DNA of 64,000 nt, taken from contig CM019071.1 of the NCBI GenBank assembly GCA_009667805.1, forward strand, positions 46,263,593 through 46,327,592. Reading direction: 5' to 3'. The stretch's first letter is position 1; each line of letters starts with the position of its first letter. Shown here piece by piece: positions 48,204-60,389 of the stretch. The notes beneath the pieces are model-generated. The model ran no database searches. It saw nothing but the letters and a program-made list of their open reading frames with translations, and was not told the origin of the DNA. The translations under genes and the position numbers were made by a program. This DNA is from Leptobrachium leishanense (Eukaryota; Chordata; Amphibia; Anura; Megophryidae).

Positions 48204-48345
48204 GAAAAGAATAATCCCGGCTCCAAGTTCCACATGAGAAAGTTACTGCTGACCCTGAACAATCTGTTCTTTGCTGGTGGAGAAACCGTTGCTACTACCT
48301 TAAAACACGGGTTCCTGGTTCTTCTCAAACATCAAGACATACAAG
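48204..48345 (+). CDS. gene B exon 6 (I-helix)
   Basis: 142 bp, canonical. Encodes FFAGGETVATTLKHGFLVLL; the conserved acid and Thr of the oxygen-activation motif are present, while the next residue is Val instead of Thr or Ser. Acceptor TTCTAG, donor GTACCA. Confidence 0.92.
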
Positions 48346-48430
48346 GTACCACCACCGGCTGCCTGAGGTTGTGATTGGTGAAGAACGACAGTTTGATTAG
48401 CCATAGCTAATGTCACACTGGGCCTGGAGC

Positions 48431-48665
48431 CAGGGGGGAATTTACATCTTAGGAGCCTGTAGGCACAAAAATCTAAAGTGCCCCCACCCCCGCTATTCCA
48501 TTTTACCCCCCATATTTATTTTAGTTTTATAGAGAAAGGGAATTACCATATGGCGGGGCATTACTCTGTAAAAAAAAAAGGAAAAAAAAATCCATAGCAA
48601 GGCGACCCCCTGTATTGGGCACCTGTAGCATGTGCTTTCTTTGCCTAATTGTAAATCCGGCCCTG
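48431..48665. mobile_element. short hAT-type MITE
   Basis: 235 bp with imperfect inverted ends CAGGGGGGAATTTAC and GTAAATCCGGCCCTG, flanked by CCTGGAGC and CCTGGTGC (7 of 8 bases equal), consistent with an old 8-bp duplication. Intron 6 of gene B. Confidence 0.7.
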
Positions 48666-48854
48666 CCTGGTGCTGCAGCTCCAGCAGGTGCTGAGATCAT
48701 TCTGTTTCTCAGCATGTGACTCACCCCACCATTCTCCTGATTTAAAGAAAGCTACCCCCTGAGTTTGTCAAGAATTGTGAGGACTCCAGGTCTGATGGAA
48801 GAAGTTCATTCCAAGATCATGTTTTGGTTCATTCTCCACCTCTGCTTTATTTGA

Positions 48855-49145
<291 letters not shown>

Positions 49146-49552
49146 GTAGATTTAATGCTACAAACTGCATATTACTCACTTTTTTTATCCTTTTCTTTCC
49201 TGCACAATTTACTCTGCTCTTGCATGGTGTGATTTTGTTCGTATGTGCATTTTATTTGCCTGTGGAGCTATTTTTATTGGTCATGGACGTATCACATCTC
49301 TAATTGTTTGGTTAGAATGTTCAGAGTCAAATAAACTCTTCTTGAAAGTTAAATAGAGAAGAAAACCCTGAAAAATGCATTGGTCACAAATGCATATCGC
49401 ATTGTATACGGGGGCGGATCCAGGCACAAGTTTCAGGGGTGCTGTACCAGTTACGGCTAAGAGCTGGTGTTAGGATCACAAGACAGGCAGAGCAGGCACC
49501 GGATTACAGGCTGACATTAACTATCTCCTGAACACTGTTGCATAGCAATGCA

Positions 49553-50082
49553 ATATCTGTATGTGCTGCATAATGCCTGTGTATGGCAATTACAGCAACA
49601 CCTTGTATCTGTATGTGCTGCATAATGCCTGTGTATGGAAATTACAGCAACAACTTGTATCTGTATGTGCTGCATAATGCCTGCGTATGGCAATTACAGC
49701 AACACCGTGTATCTGTATGTGCTGCATAATGCCTGTGTATGGCAATTACAGCAACACCTTGTATCTGTATGTGCCGCATAATGCATGTGTATGGCAATTA
49801 CAGCAACACTTTGTATCTGTATGTGCTGCATAATGCCTGTGTATGGCAATTACAGCAACACCTTGTATCTGTATGTGCTGCATAATGCCTGTGTATGGCA
49901 ATTACAACAACACCTTGTATCTGTATGTGCCGCATAATGCCTGTGTATGGCAATTACAGCAACACCTTGTATCTGTATGTGCTGGATAATGCCCATGTAT
50001 GGCAATTACAGAAACACCTTGTATCTGTATGTGTTGCACAATGCCTGTATATGGCAATTACAGCAACACCTTGTATCTGGTG
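49553..50082. repeat. 52-bp minisatellite, second locus (intron 7 of gene B)
   Basis: About ten copies of the unit at 35585-35829 and 38286-38576. Preceded by the same TAGCAATGCAATATCTGTATG and followed by the same flank (to about 50330), so two copies of one VNTR-bearing element occur 14 kb apart in the same gene. Confidence 0.93.
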
Positions 50083-50529
50083 TACAGGGATTTACACTCA
50101 TTATAACCCTCTGAATCTTATGTACAGCAGCGAGTGACCCCACTGCTCCCCCTGTATTCTGACAAATCCCGGGCTGCTGTACTGCAGCTGCAATGTGTTT
50201 GATATTTTTGTTACAGTGAGGATTGGGGCTGCTATTTAGAGCTTCTTTTATCTCTCTCCAGGGTATCTGTAGAGCGATAAGACAGTGGATTTTGTTTCTT
50301 CACAGGGGACACACTAATCCTTCTTTTAAAAGGTGTGAAAATGAGCTTTTGATTTGCTAATGAGAGCTTTTCAATGTATTACAAAGCCAAATTGATTTTA
50401 CTCAATATTGGGATGGAAGGAGTTAATGTTCAGCACCATAGACCATAGTATTGTCCGAGGAGTAAATAAAACGGAGGTCACAAAGTTGATACAGGTGGTG
50501 GTAACAATTTCCATTTTTTTATCTTCTAG

Positions 50530-51106
50530 GGCACCGGGGGCTGGCAGACCCCAGATACTTTGCCACCCCCCACAAATTAGGCTTGTGCACCGATTTATTT
50601 TTTTTCGGTTCGATTCGGTTCGATTTTTCGGATTTTTAAACTTTTCGATTCGGCTCGTTTCGACCGATTTCTGTTTCGTTTCGGTTCGGCTCGACTCGTT
50701 TTTCGTGTACATTTTTTTTCGGAATATCGACCGTTTTTCGTATTTTCGTGTCACTTAGCTCGTTTTTTGTATCGACTTTTCGTAAGTTCGGAAATTTTCA
50801 TTTTTTCGGAACGTCTGTTCTCCTCGTTTCAAAGCAATAAATTTCGATTTGACACATTTCAAGTCCATTCGAAAATTCCGAAAATATTTCGTTTCGGCTC
50901 AGAAAACTTTTCGGATCTGCCATTTTCGGATCTAAATATTTTCGGAAATTCAGCCGCATCCGAAAACACGAATCGGGAAATTTCGTGAAAATTCTGAAAT
51001 TCCGAAACCCGAAACGCACATCCCTACCACAAATTCAACGCAGACCACTTTTTGAATGCCGATGGCTCCTTCAAGAGAAACAACGCTTTCATGCCCTTTT
51101 CTATAG
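50530..51106 (+). pseudogene. gene B exon 8, internally deleted and split by a transposon
   Basis: Acceptor TTCTAG at 50529; the exon starts GGCACC (Gly-Thr), as CYP2 exon 8 should. Then about 22 bases are missing, which shifts the frame, before the text for ADPRYFATPHK. A 449-bp hAT-type element (50578-51026) splits the next codons, after which FNADHFLNADGSFKRNNAF and MPFSI continue to donor GTAAGA. Without insert and duplicate the exon is 120 bp instead of 142. Confidence 0.92.
50578..51026 (+). mobile_element. non-autonomous hAT-type element (TAGGCTTGTGC family), copy 3, inside exon 8 of gene B
   Basis: 449 bp, ends TAGGCTTGTGCACCGA and GCACATCCCTA, flanked by the perfect 8-bp duplication CCACAAAT (50570-50577, 51027-51034). 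The duplicated bases are codons of the P450 exon (the conserved TPHK region), so the insertion postdates the gene. Confidence 0.95.
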
Positions 51107-51631
51107 GTAAGATTCCCAATCTCTCTGGCTTTCCTCTTTTTAACCCCTTCATTACAAGATATTTTTCCAAAAAATCATTGTCAGAAACCAGTGTTTTTTG
51201 TAAATAATTTTTAATTAATTATACAGTAATAAATATTCGGGAATATTCCCAGTGTATTCCTTACGTTGATACCCTATTTGGCAGGGAGATGTCACCATCT
51301 TCTGGCCAAACAGAGTTACTGCAGGTAGAACTGCAGCTTGTGGCTCCGTGCATTGGCCGGGAAAAAACAGATATGTCAGGACATTCCCTAGCAGATTTTA
51401 ATCCATATTAGCACCATGGGCATCGTGCCCACAGAGCTAAAACTTTGGAGGCGCCTTCTGCAGCCCTAAACCAAACAAAATTTGTTTGCAAGCAACACAT
51501 TTAATTAGCTTAACTCAATATCGGGCACCTGATTGTGCCTCTGAACACCCATATTATCTGAACCTCGGAATGAAGGGGTTAACCATGGTTACCATATAAG
51601 CGTTACCTTCTGTTCATCTTCTTCCCTGCAG
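51107..51631 (+). other. intron 8 of gene B
   Basis: 525 bp, unique-looking, no repeat or structure recognised. Confidence 0.6.
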
Positions 51632-51813
51632 GTAAGAGGATGTGCCTGGGGGAAGGCCTCGCACGCACAGAGCTCTTCCTGTTCCTCAGCACCGTCCTGC
51701 AGAACTTCACTCTGACCTCCCAGACAGAGTTCACAGAATATGGTATCACCCCAAGAATGACAGGGTTCGCCAATGTCCCCATACCGTATCAGATGTCATT
51801 TGCAGCACGTTAA
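51632..51813 (+). CDS. gene B exon 9 (heme-binding loop and stop)
   Basis: 182 bp, canonical. Together with the end of exon 8 it gives FSIGKRMCLGEGLA, the FxxGxxxCxG heme-ligand motif with its cysteine. Ends VPIPYQMSFAAR and TAA at 51811-51813. No lesion. Confidence 0.92.
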
Positions 51814-53059
51814 GAGCTCGGTATGATCCATATCAACCAGTCATCAGGCTAATAACACAGTGCAACTAAATATTCTGGAAGAATGTGATATGAAAGTAGA
51901 CATTGACAATCAGCTGTGATGCCTGGAGCACAACTCGTGTCATCAGATTGGCACAAGCTGAGAACTCTTCATTCCTTCTATCTTCAATATGTCCATATAT
52001 TTACACGCTGCCCAGCCAAAATAAACTCACCCCATGCAATATGTGGTTGTGTCGACTTTTGGTGTGATTGCATCACGCATTCGCCACGGCATCGTGTGGA
52101 TAAGCCCATGCAATGTCACAGCATTTATTGGCGTCCAGAGTGGCATTAATTTGTGGCCAAGATCTTGTATTGATGATGGGAGAGTCGCGGCGCTGCGTAA
52201 AGTCTTCTCCAGCACATTATCCCAAAGATTAACCTCAATGGGGTTAAGGTCTGGACTGTGCGGTGGCCAATCCATGTGTGAAATTATGTCTCATGCTCCC
52301 TCAACTAGGGATGAGACGAACACCGACCGAGTTCGGTTCGGGCCCGAACCCGAACTGCCCATATGTTCGGGCCCGAACCCGAACTCGAACTCCATGCAAG
52401 TCAATGGGGCTGAAAATTCAGTTTTTAGAGCGCCCTGCAAGAGGGGATATATGCTAGATATTTGCCATAAAAGGTGTATGGGGGTCCGGGTAGTGCCCTG
52501 GGGGACAGGAAACAGGGACAAAAAATGTAAAAAAAAAATTTTTAAAGGGACAGTGAATTTTCCATGAAATAAGGGTTAAATATAAAAACGAAAAATTCCT
52601 TCAAATATCGTGCCTAGGAGGTCCCCATAACCTGCCCGTGAAGTGGCGGATTTCTAGGATGTATAGAAACACTTAAAAACAAAAAAATGACGTTTCAAAT
52701 GATGGTAAACCGTTTTCCTTTAATCTATCCATAAACAACTGCTTGGGGCGGCAGCCTGTATGAAAAGAGGAGACATTTTAAGACACGCAGAAAAAGTTTA
52801 CTGATTTTTTTGGCAGTGAAAAGCAGGAGAATGGAAAATTCTAGACCAAATAACCGATTTGGAAAGTGAGATAAATGGGAGAATTTTTCTGGTTCGGCTA
52901 TTTTGACCTAGAATTTTCTCTTCAGTCATTCTCCTGAGTTTCACCTTTTTCTGAATAACACTGTCAGGGTTATTCAGAGAGCGGTGAAGAGCAGGAGAAT
53001 GACTGGAGAATGGAAAATTCTAGGTCAAAATAGCCAAACCAGAAAAATTCTCCCATTTA

Positions 53060-53482
53060 GGCTAGGGTCAGACTAGCGAATTTTTAACGTGCGTTTAGGC
53101 GCACTTAATCACGGCCGCACTAGCAGCAAATGACGGCCAATATACGAAGTACGGTCGCACGAAAGTCTGGCTGCGCAACGCAAGTGGAAAATGAACGCAT
53201 TTTTTCGAGAACACAGAACCCCTAGTACGGACGTACAGAGTGCGCTGCGTCCACTAGCGGCGTGTGTGCGTGATTTGGAGATGTCAGACCCTGCTCATGT
53301 CCGGCCAACATAACGTCCAGAATCCAGACACCCAAAGTTTCCTGGTTTGGATCCGTAAAAAATCACGCACAAAAATGCGCATCGTATGACCATTTTCGCG
53401 CATTCCATTAAAAAATACGGCAATGCGTTCGGACGCACTTTTTGACGGTCGCTGTGAAAAATGCGTTAGTCTGACCCTAGCC
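53060..53482. mobile_element. PIF/Harbinger-like MITE, copy 2
   Basis: 423 bp with 16-bp perfect inverted ends GGCTAGGGTCAGACTA, flanked by TTA on both sides (53057-53059, 53483-53485). Nested in the non-autonomous hAT at the same site as copy 1 (10831-11238). Confidence 0.85.
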
Positions 53483-53830
53483 TTATCTCACTTTCCAAAT
53501 CGGCTATTTGGTCCAGATTGTTCTCTTTTCCTGCCATTCTCCTGGTTTTCACCTTTCTCTGAACAACCCCGAGAGAGCGGTAAAAGCCAGGAGAACTGGC
53601 AGGAGAAGAGAACAATCTAGACCAAATAGCTGATTTGGAAAGTGAGTTAAATGGGAGAATTTTTCTGGTTTGGCTATTTTGACCTAGAATTTTCCATTCT
53701 CCAGTTATTCTCCTGCTTTTCACCGCTCTCTGACTAGCCCTGTGAATGTTTAATCCCGAGGTGAAAAATAACATTGCCCGCTTTTCACATCTAAAGCAAT
53801 GAGGAAATTTTGTATTTTTTCACACAGCAG

Positions 53831-53834
53831 TTAA
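53831..53834. other. empty TTAA target site of the piggyBac-like element
   Basis: Here CAGCAGTTAAATGCAGCAT is continuous, while at 11551-12690 the homologous text reads CACCAGTTAA, then 1120 bp, then TTAAATGCAGCAT. It documents the pre-insertion state. Confidence 0.9.
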
Positions 53835-54529
53835 ATGCAGCATATTAGGAAGTTTTAGGAGGGAAATTACTCACTCAGAACAGAAGCAGACACCCCACAC
53901 CTTCATTCTACATAAAATGTATCAAATTGATTAGACCAGACTAAAACATCTGTTGTTGTTATGCCGATTGGAAAAAAAAAGTCATTTAGAGGTGAGAATC
54001 TTTGCACCTAGACATTAGTTTTTAATTCAATATCTAATAAACCGTTGCTTATAATATTCTGCAGTAAAGAGTCTCTTTATTTCTAGATTTTTTAGTATTT
54101 TTGAAGCATTTTTTATACTTTTTTCAAAATGTAATTCTTTTTTCCGAACTCGAACCACACGCCAAAAAGTTCGAAGTTCACGAACTTTCGAACTGCCAAA
54201 GTTCGGGCCGAACTCCGAACCGTTCGAACCCGAACAGCTCATCCCTACCCTCAACCACTCTTGCACAATTTGAGTCCGATGAATCCTGGCATTGCCATCT
54301 TGGAATATGCCTGCTGTGCCATCAGGGGAGAAAAGACCCATTAATGAAGAAACCTGCTCATTCAGTATTTTCAGGGGGTCACATGACCTCATATTATGCT
54401 GCGGCATATTACCTTTGAAAGCAAAGTGACTTTTTCCATTCACTGATGAAAACTGTTAAGCTTAATTTTTACTCTCAGTTGCTTCTCATCCACATCTCTG
54501 AAACAGACCACCGAATGCAGCCAACGATC

Positions 54530-55432
54530 CGTCAAATGCCACCGAACTGACCGCCGTCTGACTGCTGAACTAACCTCTGAACTGACTGCTGAACTAACCA
54601 CTGAACTGACTGCTAAACTAATCACTGAACTGAATGCTGAACTAACAACCAAACTGTCCACTGAACTAACTGCCGAACTGTCCGCAGAGCTGACCCTTGA
54701 AGTAACTGCCAAACTAACCACCGAACTGTCCGCTGAACTGACCACTGAAGTGACCACTGAACTAACTGCCGAACTAACCACCGCACTGACAACTGAACTA
54801 ACCACCAAACTAACCACTGAACTGCCGAACTGTCTACCGAACTGACCCCTGAACTAACTGCCAAACTAACCACCGAACTGACCACTGAACTAACCACCGA
54901 ACTGACCACTGAACTAACCGCCGATCTGTCCACTGAACTAACTGCCGAACTGTCCGCGGAACTGACCACCGGACTGACCCTTGAAGTAACTGCCAAACTA
55001 ACCACCGAACTGTCTGCCAAACTGACCACTGAACTAACTGCCGAACTAACCACCGCACTGACAACTGAACTAACCACCAAACTAACCACTGAACTGCCGA
55101 ACTGTCCACCGAAACTGACCCCTGAACTAACTGCCAAACTAACACCGAACTGTCCACTGAACTAACCGCCGAAATGACTACTGAACTAACTGCCGAACTG
55201 ACCACTGAACTCACTATTGAATTAACCAACAAACTGATCACTGAATTAACTACCAAACTAACCACTGAACTAACCACCGAACTGACTGCTGAACTGACTG
55301 CTGAACTAACCACCAAACTGACTGCTGAACTGACTGCTGAACTAACCACTGAACTGACTACCAAACTAACCACCAAGCTGACCACTGAACTAGCTGCCGA
55401 ACTAACCACCAAACTGACCACTGAACTAACGA
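54530..55432. repeat. 12-bp minisatellite (24-bp dimers)
   Basis: About 75 copies of AACTGACCACTG/AACTAACCACCG-type 12-mers, often alternating as dimers. Stop-free in several frames on both strands, so it mimics a 4-residue repeat protein. Lies between genes B and C. Confidence 0.95.
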
Positions 55433-55875
55433 TCGTCCTTGGAATCTCTTGTTATTTTCCCTCTGGCTACATATTAGCGTCCCTTTATGCGTTGGTTTGC
55501 AGTGACCGGCCGCATCAGCCGAACCGGTAGTTTAAGTCCCTGGAGCTGTTACATTAATCTCTTATTAACACTAACGGCTCGCTTGATGTGTGAGCCCTGA
55601 GATTGCGATGTCTGTGCGTGTCTCGTCCATCCAAGTGTGAAGCAGACTGCAACGATTTGTGGTATATCAATCCAGCAGCCCGTGGAGCCCTCTAGGGGCA
55701 CAAAGTTGCTATTACCAGTTTTTTACTCCCAGGCAGAGAGTTACAATAAATTCCGTAGAAGAAGACGGTGACTGTATCTAATACGGTTTGTACGAACCTC
55801 AGCTACGACAAGCGATACACAGGTATGGAAAGTCACGTATGCGTCTCATTACGTATGTTAGAAACACTAGAGCCG
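55433..55875. other. unique intergenic spacer
   Basis: Between the 12-bp and 24-bp arrays; no gene or repeat recognised. Confidence 0.55.
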
Positions 55876-56815
55876 CCCGGTGTGGATTTAACCCTGTCCC
55901 TGGCTGTGGATTTAACCCTGTCCCTGGCTGTGGATTTAACCCCGTCCCTGGCTGTGGATTTAACCCCGTCCCTGGCTGTGGATTTAACCTCGTCCCTGGC
56001 TGTGGATTTAACCTCGTCCCTGGCTGTGGATTTAAACCCGTCCCTGGCTGTGGATTTAACCCCGTCCCTGGCTGTGGATTTAACCTCGTCCCTGGCTGTG
56101 GATTTAACCTCGTCCCTGGCTGTGGATTTAACCCCGTCCCTGGCTGTGGATTTAACCTCGTCCCTGGCTGTGGATTTAACCCCGTCCCTGGCTGTGGATT
56201 TAACCTCGTCCCTGGCTGTGGATTTAACCTCGTCCCTGGCTGTGGATTTAACCTCGTCCCTGGCTGTGGATTTAATCTCGTCCCTGGCTGTGGATTTAAC
56301 CTCGTCCCTGGCTGTGGATTTAACCTCGTCCCTGGCTGTGGATTTAACCCCGTCCCTGGCTGTGGATTTAACCTCGTCCCTGGCTGTGGATTTAACCTCG
56401 TCCCTGGCTGTGGATTTAACCCTGTCCCTGGCTGTGGATTTAACCCCGTCCCTGGCTGTGGATTTAACCTCGTCCCTGGCTGTGGATTTAATCTCGTCCC
56501 TGGCTGTGGATTTAACCTCGTCCCTGGCTGTGGATTTAACCTCGTCCCTGGCTGTGGATTTAACCCCGTCCCTGGCTGTGGATTTAACCTCGTCCCTGGC
56601 TGTGGATTTAACCTCGTCCCTGGCTGTGGATTTAACCTCGTCCCTGGCTGTGGATTTAACCCTGTCCCTGGCTGTGGATTTAACCCTGTCCCTGGCTGTG
56701 GATTTAACCCTGTCCCTGGCAGTGGATTTAGCCCCTCCCCTGGCAGTGGATTTAGCCCCTCCCCTGGCAGTGGATTTAGCCCCTCCCCTGGCAGTGGATT
56801 TAGCCCCTCCCCCGA
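55876..56815. repeat. 24-bp minisatellite
   Basis: About 39 copies of a 24-bp unit (GTCCCTGGCTGTGGATTTAA plus CCTC or CCCC). The last five are a variant with GGCAGTGGATTTAGCCCC. Very low divergence apart from one C/T position. Stop-free in three frames, producing 300-residue-plus false ORFs. Confidence 0.97.
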
Positions 56816-56880
56816 TCATTTGAGATAAAGGTGGAAGGTTTTATTCATAACGCATGTGCAATACCACATCACCCCCAGAC

Positions 56881-57061
56881 CTAACGTGGGATAAAGGAGA
56901 GCTGGTAAGGAATTGGGTAGTTGGCGAATCCATTTGTTTGGCTGCGATGTCCTCTTCCGTGAATTGTGTTCTGGAGGACAGTTTGAAGTTTTGCAGGAGA
57001 GTGGTGAGGAAGAGGAAGAGCTCCATCCGAGCCAGGCCCTCACCCAGACAGATCTGCTTCC
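56881..57061 (-). pseudogene. gene C exon 9, -1 frameshift
   Basis: [20 protein letters not shown] holds the heme cysteine. After EEDIA one base is missing in an A-run, and [17 protein letters not shown] with its TAG (complement of 56881-56883) reads in the next frame. Confidence 0.9.
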
Positions 57062-57239
57062 CTGGATGTCAGCGCTGAGAAAAAAGAACACATACATGTA
57101 ACACAACATACACAAAAATGCCTCAAATCAACCACTAGATACAAAAAATAACAGTTTACACACTGAATGAATGATGTAACATATAACAAAACTACAAAGA
57201 ATGAGCATCTGGTCAACACAGTGTTATGGGCTCTATCGG

Positions 57240-58075
57240 CCGCCCGGAGCTAAAACTGGGACTCGAATCTCCCCTTTGCTTCCCGGTTTCACCAGTAGAT
57301 TATGGGGCAGGCGCTGAGTCCAGTAGCCTGCCCCGTAGTGGCTGCTAGCCTCCAGGATGCTTGGGACAGCTCTGAAGTGTCATCACGAGCATCACCTCCA
57401 TGGAGTTCTATAGACTCCATGGAGGCTTCTGCTGCCGGATTACACAAAAAGCCGAAAATGGATTTTGTCGAAAATGGAGTCGCCAAAGCAGTTACCGGAC
57501 ATTGGCAAAAAAAAAAAGCAGCAAATTGCCTGAACGAATTTCACCAAACTGAAGGTTAGGAGGTTAAATTAATAGAAATGTAGTTAAAAAAATGCCCTTT
57601 AAAAAAATAAAAAGGTCTGGAAAAAAAGCATATTTTTTAAAAAATATAAAATGATCTTATAAAAAAACATCTTTTAAAAAGTACAAAATGAACTTATAAA
57701 AAACATCCTTTACAAAATACAAAACAATAAACGGCCTTTAAAAAAAAATTATATTCCATGTATTACATTAAAACTTATGGGATTTTCCTGTTTAAACCCG
57801 TCTAATCGAAATCAGGTCATTTTGTTGGTGTTTTGCGAATAGTCTAATCATTAGTTCTTAGGGGAAAACTTTGACGCCCGCAAATTGCACCAAATTGTGG
57901 CGAATCACGGCGAAATGCATCATATTCTGCTGTCAGTTCTCCTTTATTGGTGAAAATACAGCTTAGTAAAAAGACGAATTGCCTCAAAATTGCAGATATG
58001 GTGAAGTTCATCATTCAGTGCAATTCGGCGGGAAATTCAAAGCTTAGTGAATAAATCCTCTTAATGTTCTTCTGA
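57240..58075. repeat. unclassified interspersed repeat in intron 8 of gene C
   Basis: From about 57440 it shares the text of the family at 29461-30690 (GCAAATTGCCTGAACGAATT, A/T-rich runs, GGGATTTTCCTGTTTAAACC, ending TAGTGAATAAATCC at about 58060). The left limit is uncertain. Confidence 0.5.
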
Positions 58076-58096
58076 ATGCTTTGTCCTTATTATTAC

Positions 58097-58228
58097 CGGT
58101 AGAGAACGGCATGAAGGCGTCGCTCTTCTTGAATTGTCCAGGAAGTGGTTTGGGTTGAATTTGTAGGGAGTGGCAAACTGCGTAGGGTCCCGGAGAACCG
58201 AGCAGAGTAACGGGTAGACGTCTGTGCC
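58097..58228 (-). pseudogene. gene C exon 8, 10-bp deletion
   Basis: GTDVYPLLCSVLRDPTQFAT is in frame to HFLD. About ten bases are then missing and FKKSDAFMPFSTG follows in another frame. 132 bp against 142. Acceptor CGACAG, donor GTAATA. Confidence 0.88.
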
Positions 58229-59955
58229 CTGTCGGTGGAAGATATGAGAGAGAGGTGAGCATTAGGACATTTAAGAGCAGCTAAATAATATTGTAACGGA
58301 TAAATACTGAAACAAGTCATACACGAGCGCACCAAAAATGACCCAGCACCTCCTGAACAATCAATGATTCCATTGGTGACATTGAGTCCAGGCTGAGATT
58401 GAGTTCCTTGTAGTTTATATGACCATTGCTTGATAACTTAATTTTTTTAACCCTTTCTTTTCTTTTGATCGTGGTACGTAGATGTCAATCCGTTGAAAAA
58501 TGCTTCACATGTTGATCAAAAAGATGTTTAGGAAGAGTTTTTATCGGTGTCTCTATTTCCCTGTAAAATCAACATTTCTACATAGTCAAGCCAGAGTGCA
58601 AGGAAACCGAAAAGTGCAAACGTCTGCCAAGCTGAGTCAAAATACCAACGAATGCACATCAGATAAGCCGGGGTCAGGAGAGAAAAGAGCAACAGAGTCT
58701 GGATGAGTCAAGGATAGGTACACAGAGAGAGCGGGACTAGCAAAGGCACTGTTGGACTTGAAACAACCATGACTGGGTAGGAGGGCAGGACATTCTGTGG
58801 GTTTACATAGCCCAAGAGGTCGATGGCAGCACTATGGGCCCATTTGGGAGTGAGAGTTGGATCTGATAGGGTTTTGAAGAGACAGACAGGGGTTCACATA
58901 AACCTGTGGCCAGGCCTGCCCTTTGGGTGCGTCAAGCAGGTTGCATGCCATTGGCTCCGCACTTTGGGGGGGGGGGGCTGGTCACTGCCTACATCTGCCG
59001 TGTATAAGCAACTAGAGAAATGCCCAGCATTGAACTCCACCTGCCTCCAGGACTGCCTGATTCTGAGAGCCCCAACCACATCCAAGTACGCAAAGAGGTA
59101 GAAGTGATAGTATTTCTATATGCAGGGAGAGAAGGTGTCTGCAGGAGAAATATGTCTATGGTGTGGAGCAAAGGGTTGTCTATCTGGAGTCAAGACAGGT
59201 CATGGATGTCTATTTGGTGGGAGGGGTGTCTATTGGTGCAGATCAGTGTGGGGGTCAATATGGGTATCTGTTTGTGGAAAAAGGTGGAGTATAAGGACAT
59301 GTGGCATTGAAAACATGGCCGAGAGCCCCACAAAATGTTCTTGCCTAGGACCATTGTAGATACTAGGGATGGCTCTGTCTGTGGCTGAAAGCAGTATGTT
59401 GAGTCAGAATTGCCAGTGAGATGGGCGCATCGGAAGAGGATGCACCACCAGGGATGTTACCGACAAGAAGATGGCATCTGAAACAGAGAAGGACACAGGT
59501 AAGGTCACAACATCTTTGGGAAATGCTCCAGGTTAACATTGAATATCTGATCCTAAAAACCAGCAGCTATCGGATTTCATTGGTGGGGCTGGTCCATTCG
59601 GTTTTGTTCATCCAGGACATACTTGACAAAGAGAGAAATCTCAATGTATCCTTCCTGGTAAAATACTTTATAAATAAATAAATCTGCAAACCTTAAAGAA
59701 GTCACTGTTGTTGGACTTATACAATGCACAATGTCTGCTCAGTGCATGCGCACCACACACCACAAACATGGTGTTTATAGACACCGCTCATATGCCATGT
59801 CTCTGACACACACAGTGAAATAAAGTTTAGTGAATGATGGTGACCCGGTATTTTACCTTTTCAGGATATTCAGCTGCTACAAGTTATCAATGTGTTTAGC
59901 TCCAGGTTAAATCCAGAGAAGGTCACATTAGGTGAAGGTCCTTTAAGTTTCATAC
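58229..59955 (-). other. intron 7 of gene C
   Basis: 1.7 kb without a recognisable gene. It contains a LINE/SINE 3' tail at about 59620-59690 (CTCAATGTATCCTTCCTGG, ending ACTTTATAAATAAATAAAT), the forward match of the fragment at 2252-2310. Confidence 0.6.
59620..59690 (+). repeat. fragment of a LINE/SINE 3' tail
   Basis: Forward match of the fragment at 2252-2310; ends in TAAATAAATAAAT. Confidence 0.6.
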
Positions 59956-60141
59956 CTTGGGGATATTGTATCTCTGAACGTCATGTCTTTTGTAACCGCG
60001 TGGGGGAGACTCATTGGGATCACATCAATAAACCTCTGCATCTCATGGATCACTGCGTCCGTGTACGGCATCTTACTCCGATCCTCCATGTTTGGGTTCC
60101 GGTCGTGTCCAATAACGCGGTCATTTCCTCAACAATTTTCT
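59956..60141 (-). pseudogene. gene C exon 7, two -1 frameshifts
   Basis: EKIVEEM is in frame, then one base is missing and [18 protein letters not shown] through [20 protein letters not shown] reads in the next frame. A second missing base, a G at the conserved FRG (AGAGATAC for AGAGGATAC), shifts it again before the donor GTATGA. 186 bp against 188. Confidence 0.88.
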
Positions 60142-60389
60142 CTGTGAATGAACAAATCAGGTTTAGCACAAGTTGCCGTGACAACATGACTTCATTACAC
60201 TCGGCACATGAAGGGAGAGGTGACGGCAGCGACACACAGCGTGGTTGAGGTCCTGACTCCTGAGGGGTGTTGCATTGAAGCTGATCTGGGTCAGGGTTTG
60301 GGGCTTTGATCACTCAGTGTCTGATTATCTGCAGAGAAGATGAGGAGGACCCCACACATTCCGGCAATGAATTCCACTCAGGCATTTGT

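Larger units (their letters stand above)
52306..54247 (+). mobile_element. non-autonomous hAT element, complete (1942 bp)
   Basis: Ends TAGGGATGAGAC and GCTCATCCCTA, flanked by the perfect 8-bp duplication CCCTCAAC (52298-52305, 54248-54255). Same interior as 10060-12810 (hAT end segment, inverted repeats, Harbinger-like MITE) but without the piggyBac-like insert. The right 250 bp match the left end of 35830-38285 in reverse. Confidence 0.95.
52010..54443 (-). mobile_element. Tc1/mariner transposase fragment, split by a hAT-type element
   Basis: Minus-strand text FQDGNARIHRTQIVQEWL (right part, about 54256-54390) and [14 protein letters not shown] (left part, ending about 52275) are the second and third catalytic blocks of a Tc1/mariner transposase. 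The element at 52306-54247 separates them. The left end near 52010 begins AAATAAACTCACCCCATGC. The N-terminal half is absent; the 12-bp array follows at about 54530. A different family from the Tc1 at 39430. Confidence 0.85.

Noticed and set aside
54440..55530. ELTTELTAELT-type repeat ORFs on both strands
   Set aside because: Frames of the 12-bp minisatellite.
55768..56828. Three overlapping 330-350-codon ORFs (SLAVDLT, VPGCGFN and KSTARDEV repeats)
   Set aside because: All are frames of the 24-bp minisatellite, open because the unit length is a multiple of three.
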